From Synchiropus splendidus (Eukaryota > Chordata > Actinopteri > Syngnathiformes > Callionymidae), in the NCBI RefSeq assembly GCF_027744825.2, contig NC_071334.1, positions 3,250,937-3,314,936 of the forward strand: a stretch of DNA of 64,000 nt, in the 5' to 3' direction. Position numbers and translations under genes: made by a program. This document shows positions 23,990 through 36,700 of this stretch, piece after piece (the first letter of the stretch is position 1; each line of letters starts with the position of its first letter). The notes below the pieces were generated by a model. That model had not been told where the DNA came from, did not search any database, and worked only from the letters and a program-made list of their open reading frames with translations.

Positions 23990-26300
23990 CATTTTTACCC
24001 CTTTAACTGATTCAAATGCTTCTTGGTAGATCAAATCTTGATTTTGGCCATAAAACAGAGTGAGGTGGAGGGGGTCAATCGGAGGTCTTAATGAGGCCAC
24101 TGAATCGTTCCAGGGCTTCCACAGCAGGAAGGTCGAGTACACACCACCTTCCCCTTCTTGCTCTGGTTTCAAACGAACCCAATAGATGTCAGCGACTTCA
24201 TCTTCAAGCGACTCTGCATGTAGTTGCCAGCACACCCTGAGTCATTGAGGCTGCAGTTCATGTGAGTCCCATCAGCATCATGTGATTTCCAGAGTGTCTC
24301 TTTGGTGGGATTCAAAGGCTTGATGGTGGACAGTGTGGTTCCAGTGTCCATTAACATGTTGACAGTCTGTCCCTCCACTTTGACAGAGGCTGAACTCTGC
24401 TGCTGCGGTAGATAATGTTGTTGATTCCAGGGCGCTGGTCCTCGACCACCTCGACCACTGGGGGCTCCCCCTCCCCTAGGTCCGGGTCTGGCGCCTCTCA
24501 TTGCCACTCCTCCAAACCTTTGTTGTAACACAGGAGGGTGTGGACAGTCTCTCACCCAGTGGGTTGGATCTCCGCAGCGATGACACACTTGAGGTTGTTG
24601 CTGGTAGGCGGGTTGAGTGATGCTTCCCCTACCGCCTCCAGGGTCACCCCTCCCACGATCCATGGCTCCGCCTCTCGATTGACCGGTTCCCTGAGCCATC
24701 CACATCTGTTTCTCCCCTTTAGCTTTATCCTTCCCTCTTTGTTTGTGAATCATGGCATTGCGACGGACTGGTGCGAGTCGCAGCTTCAAAAGCTGGTCCT
24801 GCTTGCCCTTGCCATTTTTTTTTCTTTCAGATTCAGCATGACGATCTCTGCTTCATCATTTCTGGACGGACGAGCACCAGTTTTATCGGTCCACAGAGTC
24901 AGGCACTTGTCATAGTGAGAGCTGGGGTCCGTGGCTGGCGTGTCGTCTGAACTGTCGGGGCACTTGAGGGAACAAATCTCTGATCACTGTAAAAAAATAA
25001 GAAGCAAAACCTCCAAAAGGAGAAGTTAACTCTGCAGAATCAAGTCCGGTCATGTGAAGAATTTGGTCAGATTGTTATACTGAACTGCAACATGCACGGA
25101 TGATTCTCACCACATCGCCAACCGCAAGTAAAATGCTGTCCATATGTGTCTTTAATGCTCCAATCCACTCTTCACCACCTGCAGTCAAACTTGGCAATTT
25201 ATTAGTTCCCAGGGTCAGATCTTTCATCTCTGACTCATGATACTGCAATACTCCCTGATTGTGGATCATCATTGGATAGTTGGATAGCTCGTCTGCGCGC
25301 TCCTGTCTGTGACCTGTTGTGGACTCTGTCATGGGGGGTGGGGCTGCTTCCTCCCCTCACACTGAAGCCACGACCATCATGTCACAAACAGCATTCTGGT
25401 CTCCTCATTCTCTTCTCTCAACTCCCTCAGCTCCCTCGTTTTCAACCATGTAGCTGTTTTCACCTCATCTTTCAACTTCTTTCCTTTATCCACAACTCTT
25501 CTTTCCTTCTGCTGCAAATTCTCAGATAAATGTTTCATAGTACATTTCTGCCTCAGAAATCCCTTCTCCTTCCGTAACACCACCCACTCTTTATTTAATC
25601 TATTTCTATGTTTTTCTTTTCTCTCCTTATCCACCCCAGCCAAAACTTGTGTCTCTATCTCCGCATACAAGTCATCCATCTTTTTCTGACTCTCGTTATT
25701 ATACTTATTACATCCGTGTAAAATACACACATCCGACCACACATCTTCCTCTGACTTACTAAGCAAGAAATTCATCTCTTCTTTTACCAATTTACCTTTT
25801 CCTCTCTCTCTCTCTCTCTCTCTACCAAAAACCCACAACTTAAAATCCAAAAGAATTTATTCCCTGACAGAGGAGTCTAATTACCCTAACAGAGCTCTGG
25901 GTCACAACTACGCCTGACTTAGCCTTAGCTCCAGTGGTGTAGAGTGACCAAGACTATCTCTGGCCCTGACCCTTTTATGACACATTTCAGTTCATCTTGG
26001 GGTGTAGTCACCACTGATTGGTCCTGGTCTTCTTATGGTCCTGGTCGTCCTGGGTCAGATTCCAGATCTTGTGTCGCCTCCACCACGTCTGGAAATCCCT
26101 TTAGGATGTTTATATATCTGTCCTTTATTGGCGACAATGGCGGAGCAGATGACCCAATCCGTCCTTCTTTGGTATCTTGCTTCTGTCAACTCATCCGTTC
26201 TCCACCTGGTTAATTGGTTTACGACGCCACAGATGGTCTCCAAAAGGTTCCTCACGTCAGATGCCATTCCCTTATTCTCCGCATCTGTTGAACACAATCT
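23990..26300 (-). mobile_element. Antisense gag-protease fragment of a retrovirus-like LTR element
   Basis: Minus-strand open segments in gag-pol order: 25850-25377 (charged, coiled-coil-like), 25332-25075 (G-G-E-E-W-I-G-A-L), 24789-24169 (R/G-rich, zinc knuckle C-H-R-C-G-D-P-T-H-W, then protease L-M-D-T-G-T-T), and 24235-23942 with D-P-L-H-L-T-L-F-Y, as seen in pol leaders of some fish endogenous retroviruses. No reverse transcriptase, integrase or env is present, and no LTR pair was found. The family is not settled; it is an old, broken copy. Confidence 0.6.
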
Positions 26301-26390
26301 TATTATTATTTAACAAAACATTATAAAGTAATTCAATTTAATAATATAGCTTGATTAATATATTTATTTTGTAATTTAATATTATTCCCA

Positions 26391-27120
26391 TACACCCCAC
26401 CACCGGCCTTGAGGAGCTCCAAGTCTGGTCCAGCAGAGCGGGCTGTGGAAGCCAATCCGCCAAACACCCCGGAGCCCGCCACTCCTGCCTCGCGCACCTC
26501 TTGCTCCTCTCCTGGGATCCCCAAGGAGAAAAAGGAGGCAGACAATCGCAGACTTTGTGCCGCCGCCGCTGCCACCTCACCCTCCGAGAGTAGTGTTGAA
26601 AAAGTGGTGGTTCAGCAGGCGACCGTTGCCAAGAGTGTCCTAGGTCCCGTCAGACTCGGAAGCCTCGCGGATAAAACGCCCCACGGTGTCGCTTTAGACA
26701 TCCCACCCCATCCCACCCCAGCTCAGTCGCCTGGCATCCGGCGGCGAGCAGAGCAGGCGTCGTCCCCCGCCACCCCGCTGAGGCCCCCCAGATTCACTCA
26801 GAAGGACCCGGTGCCACTGCCTAGCAAGGGCGCCTCGTCCGCCGCCACCGCTGCTGCCTCTTCGCGAGCTCCACCAAACCCTGAGCCTCAGGGCAGGAAG
26901 ACTGTTGCACAGAAAACAAGTGCCATGTGCAGCGTGACCCAACAGGACAGACCGGGCTCCAAGAAGACGTAGCAGAGCCGATCCAGAACTCCCAGTTCTG
27001 ATGATTCCCTGAGTGAGTCCAGGCTGAGGAGGACACGGGACTCACTTGGAGGGTTGGAACAGAGAAGAACCCAGCGCTTCAACAAACCTGCCGACGTCCG
27101 AGTCAGATCTGCCCTGGTAT
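26391..27120 (+). other. GC-rich coding-like block of unknown origin
   Basis: An open frame from 26391 to the TAG at 26970 encodes a Pro/Ala/Ser-rich, basic protein with no known domain. The same frame stays open past the stop and reads S-R-S-R-T-P-S-S-D-D-S-L-S-E-S, then R-R-T-Q-R-F-N-K-P-A, typical of a disordered cytoskeletal or nuclear protein. That suggests a nonsense mutation inside a former exon. Its start borders A/T-rich sequence with no clear splice site. I do not recognise the gene. Confidence 0.4.
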
Positions 27121-27597
27121 CACTCTGGTATCTCCCTCGTTTTGTTTCTGGACCAAGTGGCTGTGGTTTCCTTCCTGTTTTGGGCTCAAAAGTGTTGAAG
27201 CTTTCTGTGTGTTGTGTGTGTGTGTGTGTGTGTGTGAAAGAGAGTCCATGTTGTGCATGTTCTCTCTGTGAGCATTTAAAACACTGTGCGTGTGCGTGTC
27301 ACGGGTCGGTGTGTGGGTGTTTGCTGTACGTGAGCTCCCTTCTGCTTTCGTGGGCCGGATCTGGTTTCATGGACCTCAGGCGAGGAAGACGTTAGGTCAG
27401 AGTAGAGGTGGACCCTCGGCGGACGGCCTTCAACAAGTTCAGGAGCTTCAAACTCGTACGTGTCAGGAGGGCGAGAGCTGGAGCGCCTGACTGGTCTCCC
27501 TACTGAGGAAGCGTCTGCTTTCTTTACTCACCCGAAGTAGACTCCCCACTCCCGCCACCATCTTGCTCCAGGATATCCACCACTGAGGTCGGACCAT

Positions 27598-28030
27598 GAG
27601 TCCCTCCGCGTGCTACACTCTGTGTGCCTTCTCACGCACGTCATCAGCGAGAGCTCTGCACACGTCTGCGCCGTTGGTGAAGCCTGTGCCGCCTGAGAAG
27701 CTCCGATTCACGGGGAGCACACACACCTTCTAACACACACGTACTCAGCATATTTGTGTTCTTGTTGACCTTCCTTGTGTCTGTCACTCGCTGACGTAGC
27801 GGCGTGTTTGTACAGGAAATGCGTGGCTGCTGCCTGGGTTTGCTTGACTGTGGATGTGTGCGGTGCGAGATGTGCGCACTCACACACTGCGCCAAGTGTC
27901 CGGAGGACTCGTGTCACCCGCCTCTGTGAGTCAGCTCCGATGAGGAGGATGAAGATTGATGGGAGACTCAAAGACAGTGCAATATCATTGTACTTCTGAT
28001 GCGGTGGAAGCATGCGACAATAATAAAGGT
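27598..28030 (+). other. Coding-like C terminus and AATAAA signal
   Basis: A frame from the ATG at 27598 ends S-A-P-L-V-K-P-V-P-P-E-K-L, then T-H-T-F and TAA near 27734, with a codon pattern unlike the repeats around it. An AATAAA polyadenylation signal follows at 28021. It may be the 3' end of the same broken host gene as 26391-27120; a microsatellite (TG)n at 27216 lies between. Confidence 0.35.
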
Positions 28031-28049
28031 TTTTTTTATGTTTCCTCTT

Positions 28050-28690
28050 GTCTGCTGATGGTCCTCGCTCTCCTCCAGCTTTGTCTGGACACAGCTGTCC
28101 AGAGTGATGGATATCTATCTATCCATCCATCCAGATAGATATACACACAACAAAAATACGCATGAACAAACAAAATAAATAAAACTTATTAAAATAAAAT
28201 AATCAAATGTTGACTCTGTTACACTGAGCTACATCGTCTAAATCTTGGAAAAGTGGATGTTTTAGAATCCAAACTTAAAAAAAAACAAAAACATTACAGT
28301 CCACAAGCATCCTTACTACACTAACACTTACACTGAGATTTTCACTTTGTAATCCATGTTGAACACGAAAAGGGGGACTTCACGGCCGCAAGAGGGCGCT
28401 GTTCTGCGGTTCAGCACTTGACCAGGTTGAGATCGTCGAGTTCACTGCTGGCGTTTTTTTCCGAAGGAGGGATCACGTGGTCTGTCGCCTTGGGATGACG
28501 GCTCACTGGAATGCGCGGGTGAGCTCAGGTCAAAGGTGAACGTCACCAACAGACGCGGCGCAGCTCGTTTTTGACTTGCTGGAATAAATAAAGTCGCCGC
28601 TCACAAACGTCTTTGGTCAGATGTGGATGGAAGATAAAGAGACTGGAACTGACGCGTTCAGGGACAGCGCTGTTTCCTGGACATGTGTGG
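28050..28690. other. Spacer before the gene B promoter, no gene seen
   Basis: Contains a short TCTATC/CATC microsatellite (28110-28145), an A/T-rich tract to about 28350, and unique-looking sequence to 28690. No coding or element signature was recognised. Confidence 0.5.
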
Positions 28691-28701
28691 GGGAGGGGAG
28701 T

Positions 28702-28713
28702 GAAAGTGAAAGT
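28702..28713 (+). promoter_or_regulatory. Interferon-stimulated response element upstream of gene B
   Basis: GAAAGTGAAAGT fits the IRF/ISRE consensus GAAANNGAAA exactly. It lies 215 bp before the gene B ATG. The same 12 bases lie at the same distance from the gene C ATG. Interferon or IRF control of the gene is inferred from this. Confidence 0.65.
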
Positions 28714-28927
28714 AAGAGACGCGCTGAACCAGAGGGTGCGGTTCGATTCCCGTCTGATCTGAAGGCTGTTTTTCACTCCAATATTTCCAGTCTCTCCAGC
28801 TCCGATCATCCAGGCGGTGGTGGAACACACACACACACACACACGGGACTCACTGCTGTGGATCAACACACTGACATCGAACACAATCTGAGTTCACAAC
28901 TTTGGACCGGAACAACTGAGCTCCGAC

Positions 28928-30785
28928 ATGGACCCGAGACTCACAGGTCAGTGACTTGAGCCTCATGAGTCTGACGTCACCTTTGACATTCGAGGATCCG
29001 AGTAAAGACGCACAATAGATATCAGACTTTTGAAAGGCTGCACCTCAGATTTGGTCCCACAGACGTCGTCTGTTGTGATAAACTGAGTCACTTGTTTCTT
29101 CAACATTCTGACACATGTTGAAGGTTGTTGCACTGGAAATCTGTTTTCCTTCACATCCTGAGCAGAAAACTCTGGAGGTGGAGACACAGTCAAGTGTGAG
29201 ACTCAAACATGTGAAGAGACTGGTGGAGATTGTGTGAGTCATGTGGTCTTGAAGCTGAAACTCTGATCAAGTGACAGATGGAACCGTGGTGAGGTCAGTA
29301 GAGACAGTTGGATCAGTGGACTCTGAAGGAAAGGTCCGATCATAATGAACATCAGACAGATGTTGGAGAGGCTGAGACCTGAGGGCAGGCCAGACACATG
29401 ACGTCATGTGAAGAACAGCAGCAGCTGCTCTGCTCTCAGTCAGTGAACGTGGATCTGATCACCGAAGAGAGTTTGAGCCTGACCCTGATGACTGAAGTTT
29501 GCTTGTTGACAAGAAGCACCAGTGATGCTGCTGTTGTGTTGGTGTGAAGGTGTGGACAGACAGGAGGAAGCTCCTCCCTCTAAAGCCCCTCTGGGTGAGG
29601 ACCATGGCAGCCAGACCAGAGCTGAGAGGTGAGAAGATCAGTTCTCCTGTCAGAGCTCCAAACACTTGAAATCATTTCCACACTGCAACTTCTGTGTGTT
29701 CAGATCAAAGCCACTCACATCAGACGCTGCTGGACGAGGACACAGACCTGGACCTGCTCCCAGCTGTCAGTCTCTGAAGAGTGACGCGTCTATGGGAAGG
29801 ATGATTGACTTCAGAGGAGGACAGGAGCATCAGAGGAGGAGCAGGTGAGAGACAGAGCAGGAGCAACACTGAGAGGACATCACATGGTCAGATGGTTGAA
29901 GTGTTGATCAGAGTTGTGTCTCCATCAGGATCCATCAGGAGAAACCAGAAGAGTCTGAACTCAGCTGTCAGTCTCTGAAGAGTGATAGGTCGATGGCTGC
30001 TCCTCTGGACTTCAAAGGTGGACAAGAGTCTTCAGGAGAGAGGTGAGCTCTTCTGTCCCTCTGTGACTCCACTGATGGGATTGTTGGGTCTGAACAAAGG
30101 TCTCTGAGGCTCCTTCACTCTGAGTCTTGGTTTGGTTTCGGAGTCTTGGTTTGTCTCCTTCATCTGACAAGCAGAAAAGTGCACAAATAAAAGAGTGTTG
30201 ACATGACTAAAGAGGGTGAAGAGTTTGGAATCAAATGTGCTCCATCAACTGTGAGCTGCACATGAGAGTCATGGAGTCTGGTCCTGAACACTGAGAGTCT
30301 TTTCACTGCCTCCCTTTGATGTTCTTCACAGGGAGGATCAGCAGCTCTCAGATGTTCTCAGTCTCCAGTGTGTCCAGCAGCATCAGACAGATCTGGACTC
30401 CACACTGCAGGTACGTTCAAGTGTTAGCTCCTCCTACTAGCTCCAACAGCTGCTAACTCACCAGTCAGCTGCTTCTGCTGCTTCATGGAAGCTCTGGACA
30501 ACTAGACCTGTTTGGAGAAGAGTCTGGACTGAAGCTCTTCTACTGCTCTGACTGACGCTGATTCTCTGTTGACTCTCAGTTCCAACAGGTCCAGGTTAGA
30601 CCTGGACTGAGACCTGCCTCCCTTCTGGAGATTTGGGAGCAGGATCCTGGTGACCTCTGAAGGTCAGCAGGTTTTCTCTGTCACATGATCAGGTCACATG
30701 TTTGTGTTTCAGCTGTTTGAGGAGACTGACATCAACCTCCTGAGGAACATGAAGGAGGAGAATCTTGCTGATGTTCTTTGGAGCA
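28928..30785 (+). CDS. Gene B exons 1-6 (start and linker exons)
   Basis: Exon 1 (28928-28946) reads M-D-P-R-L-T. Exon 2 (29550-29628) uses the acceptor TGTGTGAAG, chosen because it keeps R-Q-E-E-A-P-P-S-K in frame, as in genes A and C. Exons 3 and 4 (29704-29844, 29929-30042) each carry S-C-Q-S-L-K-S-D or L-S-C-Q-S-L-K-S-D. Exon 4 must use the first of two tandem CATCAG acceptors, because the second shifts the frame into a stop. Exon 5 (30332-30410) is Q-rich. Exon 6 (30713-30785) is only 73 nt and reads [13 protein letters not shown], where gene C has 214 nt. Confidence 0.82.
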
Positions 30786-33700
30786 GTAAGAGGATTTGAA
30801 CATTCAATCGGTTGATATCTTCAAGTTTTGCCTTCTAGAATCTTCTGATCATGTGACTTCTCTCTTCATTCAGGAAGTGGTGCTGGAGCGTGTGCAGGGC
30901 GACTGAAGAGGAGCCTGCAGAAGAAGTTCCACAGTGTGTCTGAGGGGGTCGCTAGAGCAGGAAACTCTGCCCCTCTGAATCAGATCTACACAGAGCTCTA
31001 CATCACTGAGGGGGGCACAGAGCAGGTCAACCAGGAGCACGAGGTCCGACAGATCGAAGCAGCAACCAGGCAGCAGACCAGACCAGGAACTACCATCAGA
31101 CCAGAAGACCTCTTTAAAGCCTCACCTGACACAGACCCACCAATCAGGAGCCTGCTGACGAAGGGCGTGGCTGGCATTGGGAAGACCCTCCTGACACAGA
31201 AGCTGACTCTGGACTGGGCTGAAGACAAAGCCCACCACAACTTCCAGCTGGTGTTTCCTTTCACCTTCAGAGAGCTGAACCTGCTGAAAGAGAAGCAGTT
31301 GAGTTTGGTGGAACTTGTTCATCTCTTCTTTCCTGAAACCAAAGACTCAGGACTCAGCAGCTTTGAAGGAGTCCAGGTTCTGTTCATCTTGGACGGTCTG
31401 GACGAGTGTCGACTCCCTCTGGACTTCAACAGTCGGGTCCTGACAGCAGCTACAGAGTCCACCTCAGTAGACGTCCTGCTGACCAGCCTCATCAGGGGGA
31501 AGCTGCTTCCCTCAGCTCAGCTCTGGATCACCACACGACCTGCAGCAGCCAATCAGATCCCTCCTGAGTGTGTGGACATGGTGACAGAGGTCAGAGGGTT
31601 CACTGACCTCCAGAAGGAGGAGTACTTCAGGAAGAGGTTCAGAGATGAGGAGCAGACCACCGTCATGTCTCACATCCGGAGCTCACGAAGCCTCTACATC
31701 ATGTGTCACATCCCCATCTTCTGCTGGATCACTGCCACAGTTCTGGAGGACATGTTGAAGAGCAGAGAGACCGGAGAGCTGCCCAAGACGCTGACTGAGA
31801 TGTACATCCACTTCCTGGTGGTTCAGGCCAAAGTCAAGAAGCTCAAGTACCATGGAGGAGCTGGGACCGACCCAGTTTGGGATCCTGAGAGCAGGAAGAT
31901 GATGGAGTCTCTGGGAAAACTGGCTTTTGAGCAGCTGCAGAGAGGAAACTTGATCTTCTATGAGTCAGACCTCACAGAGTGTGGCATCGACATCACAGCT
32001 GCTGCACTTTACTCAGGAGTCTTCACACAGATCTTCAGAGAGGAGAGAGGACTGTACCAGGAGAAGGTCTTCTGCTTCATCCACCTGAGTCTCCAGGAGT
32101 TTCTGGCTGCTCTTCACGTCCACCTGAAGTTCTTCAACTCGGGAGTCAACCTGCTCGACTCACAGAAAACATTACTACTGGCAAAAATCTTTGGACATCA
32201 CATCAAACCATTCTACCAGAGAGCAATAAATGAAGCTGCAGAAAGTCCAAATGGACATCTGGACCTGTTCCTGCGCTTCCTTCTGGGTCTTTCTCTCCAG
32301 ACCAACCAGAGGCTCCTTCAAGGGTTGGTGGCACAGACAGGAAGTAGCTCCTGGACCCATCGGAAAACAGCAGAGCTCATCAAGGAGAAGATAAGGGAGA
32401 AGGTGTCTCCAGAGAGAATCATCAATCTGTTCCACTGTCTGAGTGAAGTGAAGGACACTTCTCTAGTGGAGCAGGTCCAACAGCAGATGAGATCAGGACG
32501 TCTCTCCACAGATCAACTGTCTCCAGCTCAATGGTCCACCCTGGCCTTCATCTTACTGTCCTCAGAGGAAGATCTGGACGTGTTTGACCTGAAGAAGTAC
32601 TTTGCTTCAGTGGAGGCTTTTGAGAGGCTGCTGCCAGTGGTCCAGGCTTCAAAGAAAGTTCTGTAAGTGGATCAAACACTGAAACATCTCTGATGATCTG
32701 AACTAGGGCTGTAGCCATGTACCGCTATTGATGATCCTCGCGATATTAAAAAATGAATTTTCAATGTCGTGTAAACGGCTCCATCACCGAGTGAAACGAC
32801 ACCAGAACCAGCAAGTGTTGAGCCTCCAAAGAGGGGAAGTGAGGCGCTGACTCCTGGTGCAGGAAAGAGGCTGAGACTCTGACAGTCCTCACTAGGAGAC
32901 ACTGTGTTCCACTCCAAAACAATGCTGAGCTCATGGAGCTTGGAAAGGGGGGAAATCCAAGCTTGGCATTCAGCAGCCTGAAGATTTTGGACAGCAGAGA
33001 GAGTGAGTTGTATGAGCAGGGAAAGGAAGTGTTCCAGTCAGGTCTTCATTTGGAAACCTCAGTGATGACAGCAGTGGAGTGGAGAGGCTGTTCTTTCCTT
33101 TGGCAACTGGAGAAGAAACACACAACATCAAGTTACAGATGGATTTCACTGACTGCAGAATCGTTCTTCACATTTTGATCCATGTCATGATAATATCGTT
33201 AGCGTGTTTTGCCCGCGATAATCGTCAAGCACAAATCTGATCTGGTTACAGCCCTAATGTGAACTGGACATGAATGTTTAATTTCCTTCTTCATTTTATT
33301 CAGACTGAGCAACTGTGGACTGTCAGAGAGAAGTGGTTCCCTTCTGTCCTCAGTCCTCAGCTCTCCGTCCTCTAGTCTGACACAACTGGACCTGAGCTGG
33401 AGCAACCTGGAGGATGCAGGAGTGGAGCTGCTGTCTGCTGGACTGAAGAGTCCACACTGTCACCTGGAGACTCTCAGGTCAGAACACATCATCTGTCCAG
33501 CTTCACAGGTGAAATGTGAAAGTCAGAGGTGGAGACTGCAGCTTCAGAGAGTCACAGTTTGCTCTTCAATGAAGCAGCTGATTCTCAGTGGCATCAGTCT
33601 TCAGCAGGTTCCTCCTGTAGTCCTGTGTTTGAGCTTCTAAAGTGGAACCAAGAAATGCTCCAACCTTCTCCTCTTCCAGATGGACCTTTCCATCTGCAGG

Positions 33701-36700
33701 ACAGAATAGAAATGATGTTTGAGTTGAAGACTGGAGACACAGCTTTTGCAGAGGAAGTAGACAACCATGACCTTCATCTGCTGAAGTGACATCTTGAGCT
33801 ACTTTCTTCTCTGTAACTGAATATTGAAAAACATTTCCTGTTCCACTTCATCTTGAGGATCCAAATCAGACCAACATCACATGAACACATTCACTTGCTC
33901 ATGTTCCAAACATCAGCATGAACCAATGAGTCAGTAGTTGCTCTGAAAGTCTGCTCTTCTGAAGAAACCTCTGCTGCACTGTGTTAGAGAGGGAGGTGAA
34001 GATGAAGTCTCCTCTTGAACAACAACACTTGAGTCGCTCGTTCATCACGACTGTGTTGTTGACTTGGTGTTTGATCAAGTTGGTCCTGACTGATATAAAA
34101 GTGCTTCAAATATTCCAACCATAATGTGATGATGATCTTCTGAATGGAAAGATTTCAGTGGCTCCTCACATCAAGTCTTTCAAGTCTTGTCACAATAGAG
34201 GATTGAAAAAGTCTCACTTGTTGATGACACTCGTCTCTTTCACAGCCTGAGCTGCTGTGGACTGTCAGAGAGAAGTGGTTCCCTTCTGTCCTCAGTCCTC
34301 AGCTCTCCGTCCTCTAGTCTGACACAACTGCACCTGAGTAAGAACTGGGACCTGAAGGATGCAGGAGTGGAGCTGCTGTCTGCTGGACTGAAGAGTCCAC
34401 ACTGTCACCTGGAGACTCTCAGGTCAGAACACATCATCTGTCCAGCTTCACAGGTGAAATGTGAAAGTCAGAGGTGGAGACTGCTGCTTCAGAGAGTCAC
34501 AGTTTTCTCACCACTTTGCTCCAACACTCCAGTGAGCTGTGTTGTGCTGAGTCAGCAGAGTTGACATCAAACAGAACATGGTGTGAGGTTGAGAGGACCA
34601 GAGGAAGATTCTCTGATCAAAGAGCAACTGAATGTAACGATGGATGATCAGAGACACATCAGCATTAATGACTGATGACTCTGATTCAAGAGCCACATTC
34701 AAGTGTCCTCCACATTGACAGGGCTTTGTGTCACATCCAAATGAAGCACCACGCGCTGCTCATCCAGAACAGCGCTCCTCCCCGCAGCAGTGATGGGTCG
34801 ATGAGGCATCATGAAACAGTAGTGCAGGCTTGATGAAGCAGTGTCCTGCCGCTAGATGGCGCTCCTGGTTTAGAAATGATGTGAGGACATCAAACAGAAC
34901 ATGGTGTGAGGTTGAGAGGACCAGAGGAAGATTCTCTGATCACAGAGCAACTGAATGTAATGATGGATGATCAGAGACACATCAGCATTCAAGACTGATG
35001 ACTCTGATTCAAGAGCCACATTCAAGTGTCCTCCACATTGACAGGGCTTTGTGTCACATCCAAATGAAGCAACACGCGCTGCTCATCCAGAACAGCGCTC
35101 CTCCCCGCAGCAGTGATGGGTCGATGAGGCATCATGAAACAGTAGTGCAGGCTTGATGAAGCAGTGTCCTGCCGCTAGATGGCGCTCCTGGTTTAGAAAT
35201 GATGTGAGGTGTCATTAGATTTGTCCTTCAAGTCCAAACATTTGACAGTGGACACCAGAGATGTGTGAACATCAAGAAGAGGAAGATTTATCAGTAGACG
35301 CTCCTACATTTCTACCACAATGATCTTCTGAATGGAAAGAGTTCAGTGGCTCCTCACATCAAGTCTTTCAAGTCTTGTCACAATAGAGGATTGAAAAAGT
35401 CTCACTTGTTGATGACACTCGTCTCTTTCACAGCCTGAGCTACTGTGGACTGTCAGAGAGAAGTGGTTCCCTTCTGTCCTCAGTCCTCAGCTCTCCGTCC
35501 TCTAGTCTGACACAACTGGACCTGAGCTTCAATGAAGACCTGAAGGATGCAGGAGTGGAGCTGCTGTCTGCTGGACTGAAGAGTCCACACTGTCACCTGG
35601 AGACTCTCAGGTCAGAGCACATCATTTGTCCACCTTCACAGGTGAAATGTGAAAGTCAGAGGTGGAGACTGCAGCTTCAGAGAGTCACAGTTTGCTCTTC
35701 AATGAAGCAGCTGATTCTCAGTGGCATCAGTCTTCAGCAGGTTCCTCCTGTAGTCATGTGTTTGAGCTTCTAAAGAGGAACCAAGAAATGCTCCAACCTT
35801 CTCTTCCTCCAGATGGACCTTTCCATCTGCAGGACACAATAGAAATGTTTTTTGAGTTGAAGACTGGAGACACAGCTTTTGCAGAGGAAGTAGACAACCA
35901 TGACCTTCATCTGCTGAAGTGACATCTTGAGCTACTTTCTTCTCTGTAACTGAATATTGAAAAACATTTCCTGTTCCACTTCATCTTGAGGATCCAAATC
36001 AGACCAACATCACATGAACACATTCACTTGCTCATGTTCCAAACATCAGCATGAACCAATGAGTCAGTAGTTGCTCTGAAAGTCTGCTCTTCTGAAGAAA
36101 CCTCTGCTGCACTGTGTTAGAGAGGGAGGTGAAGATGAAGTCTCCTCTTGAACAACAACACTTGAGTCGCTCGTTCATCACCACTGTGTTGTTGACTTGG
36201 TGTTTGATCAAGTTGATCCTGATGGAGACACACTGTGAGCACTATTATGAGGTGCAAGTGATTCTTCTGACCATGTCAGCATTGTATCCATCATGTCCAA
36301 CTCCAAGCTGGATAAACCTGAAGGCTTATTGAAGGCTTACTGTCCTGACATGCATTCATGCTTGATGCATATCAGCTGATGTGTGTTTGAGCAGCGAGGA
36401 GGGTGTGGCCTCAGGCCATCAACACCCTAGATTAAGGGCTGCAGAAGGATGAGGCAGATTCTTCTCCTCAGGAAAAATGGGCCAAAAAAGAGACTTGACT
36501 GACTCGGAAAAGTCAACCATAGTTGAGAGTCTTTCAGAGGGATGCAGCGCTCTTGAAATCTCTGAGATACTGGGGCGCTGTTGAGTTGTCCAATGCGGCA
36601 GCAACACGTTGCGTTCAGGTGGGAAAAGAACGAGAGACGTCAATTCTTCTGGTCCAAAGATGATCTTGTTTATTAACCAGACACACGCATCTTTCTCATG

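Noticed and set aside
28737..28760. GGTTCGATTCCCG looks like a tRNA B box
   Set aside because: The flanks cannot form a T-arm stem or an acceptor stem, and the paralogous copy near 62275 has changed bases in the motif.
32933..33178. Conserved 114-codon frame in the NACHT-LRR intron of all genes
   Set aside because: It is internal to the hAT-like MITE with target duplications, so conservation reflects the shared insertion. Kept only as a note under the MITE.
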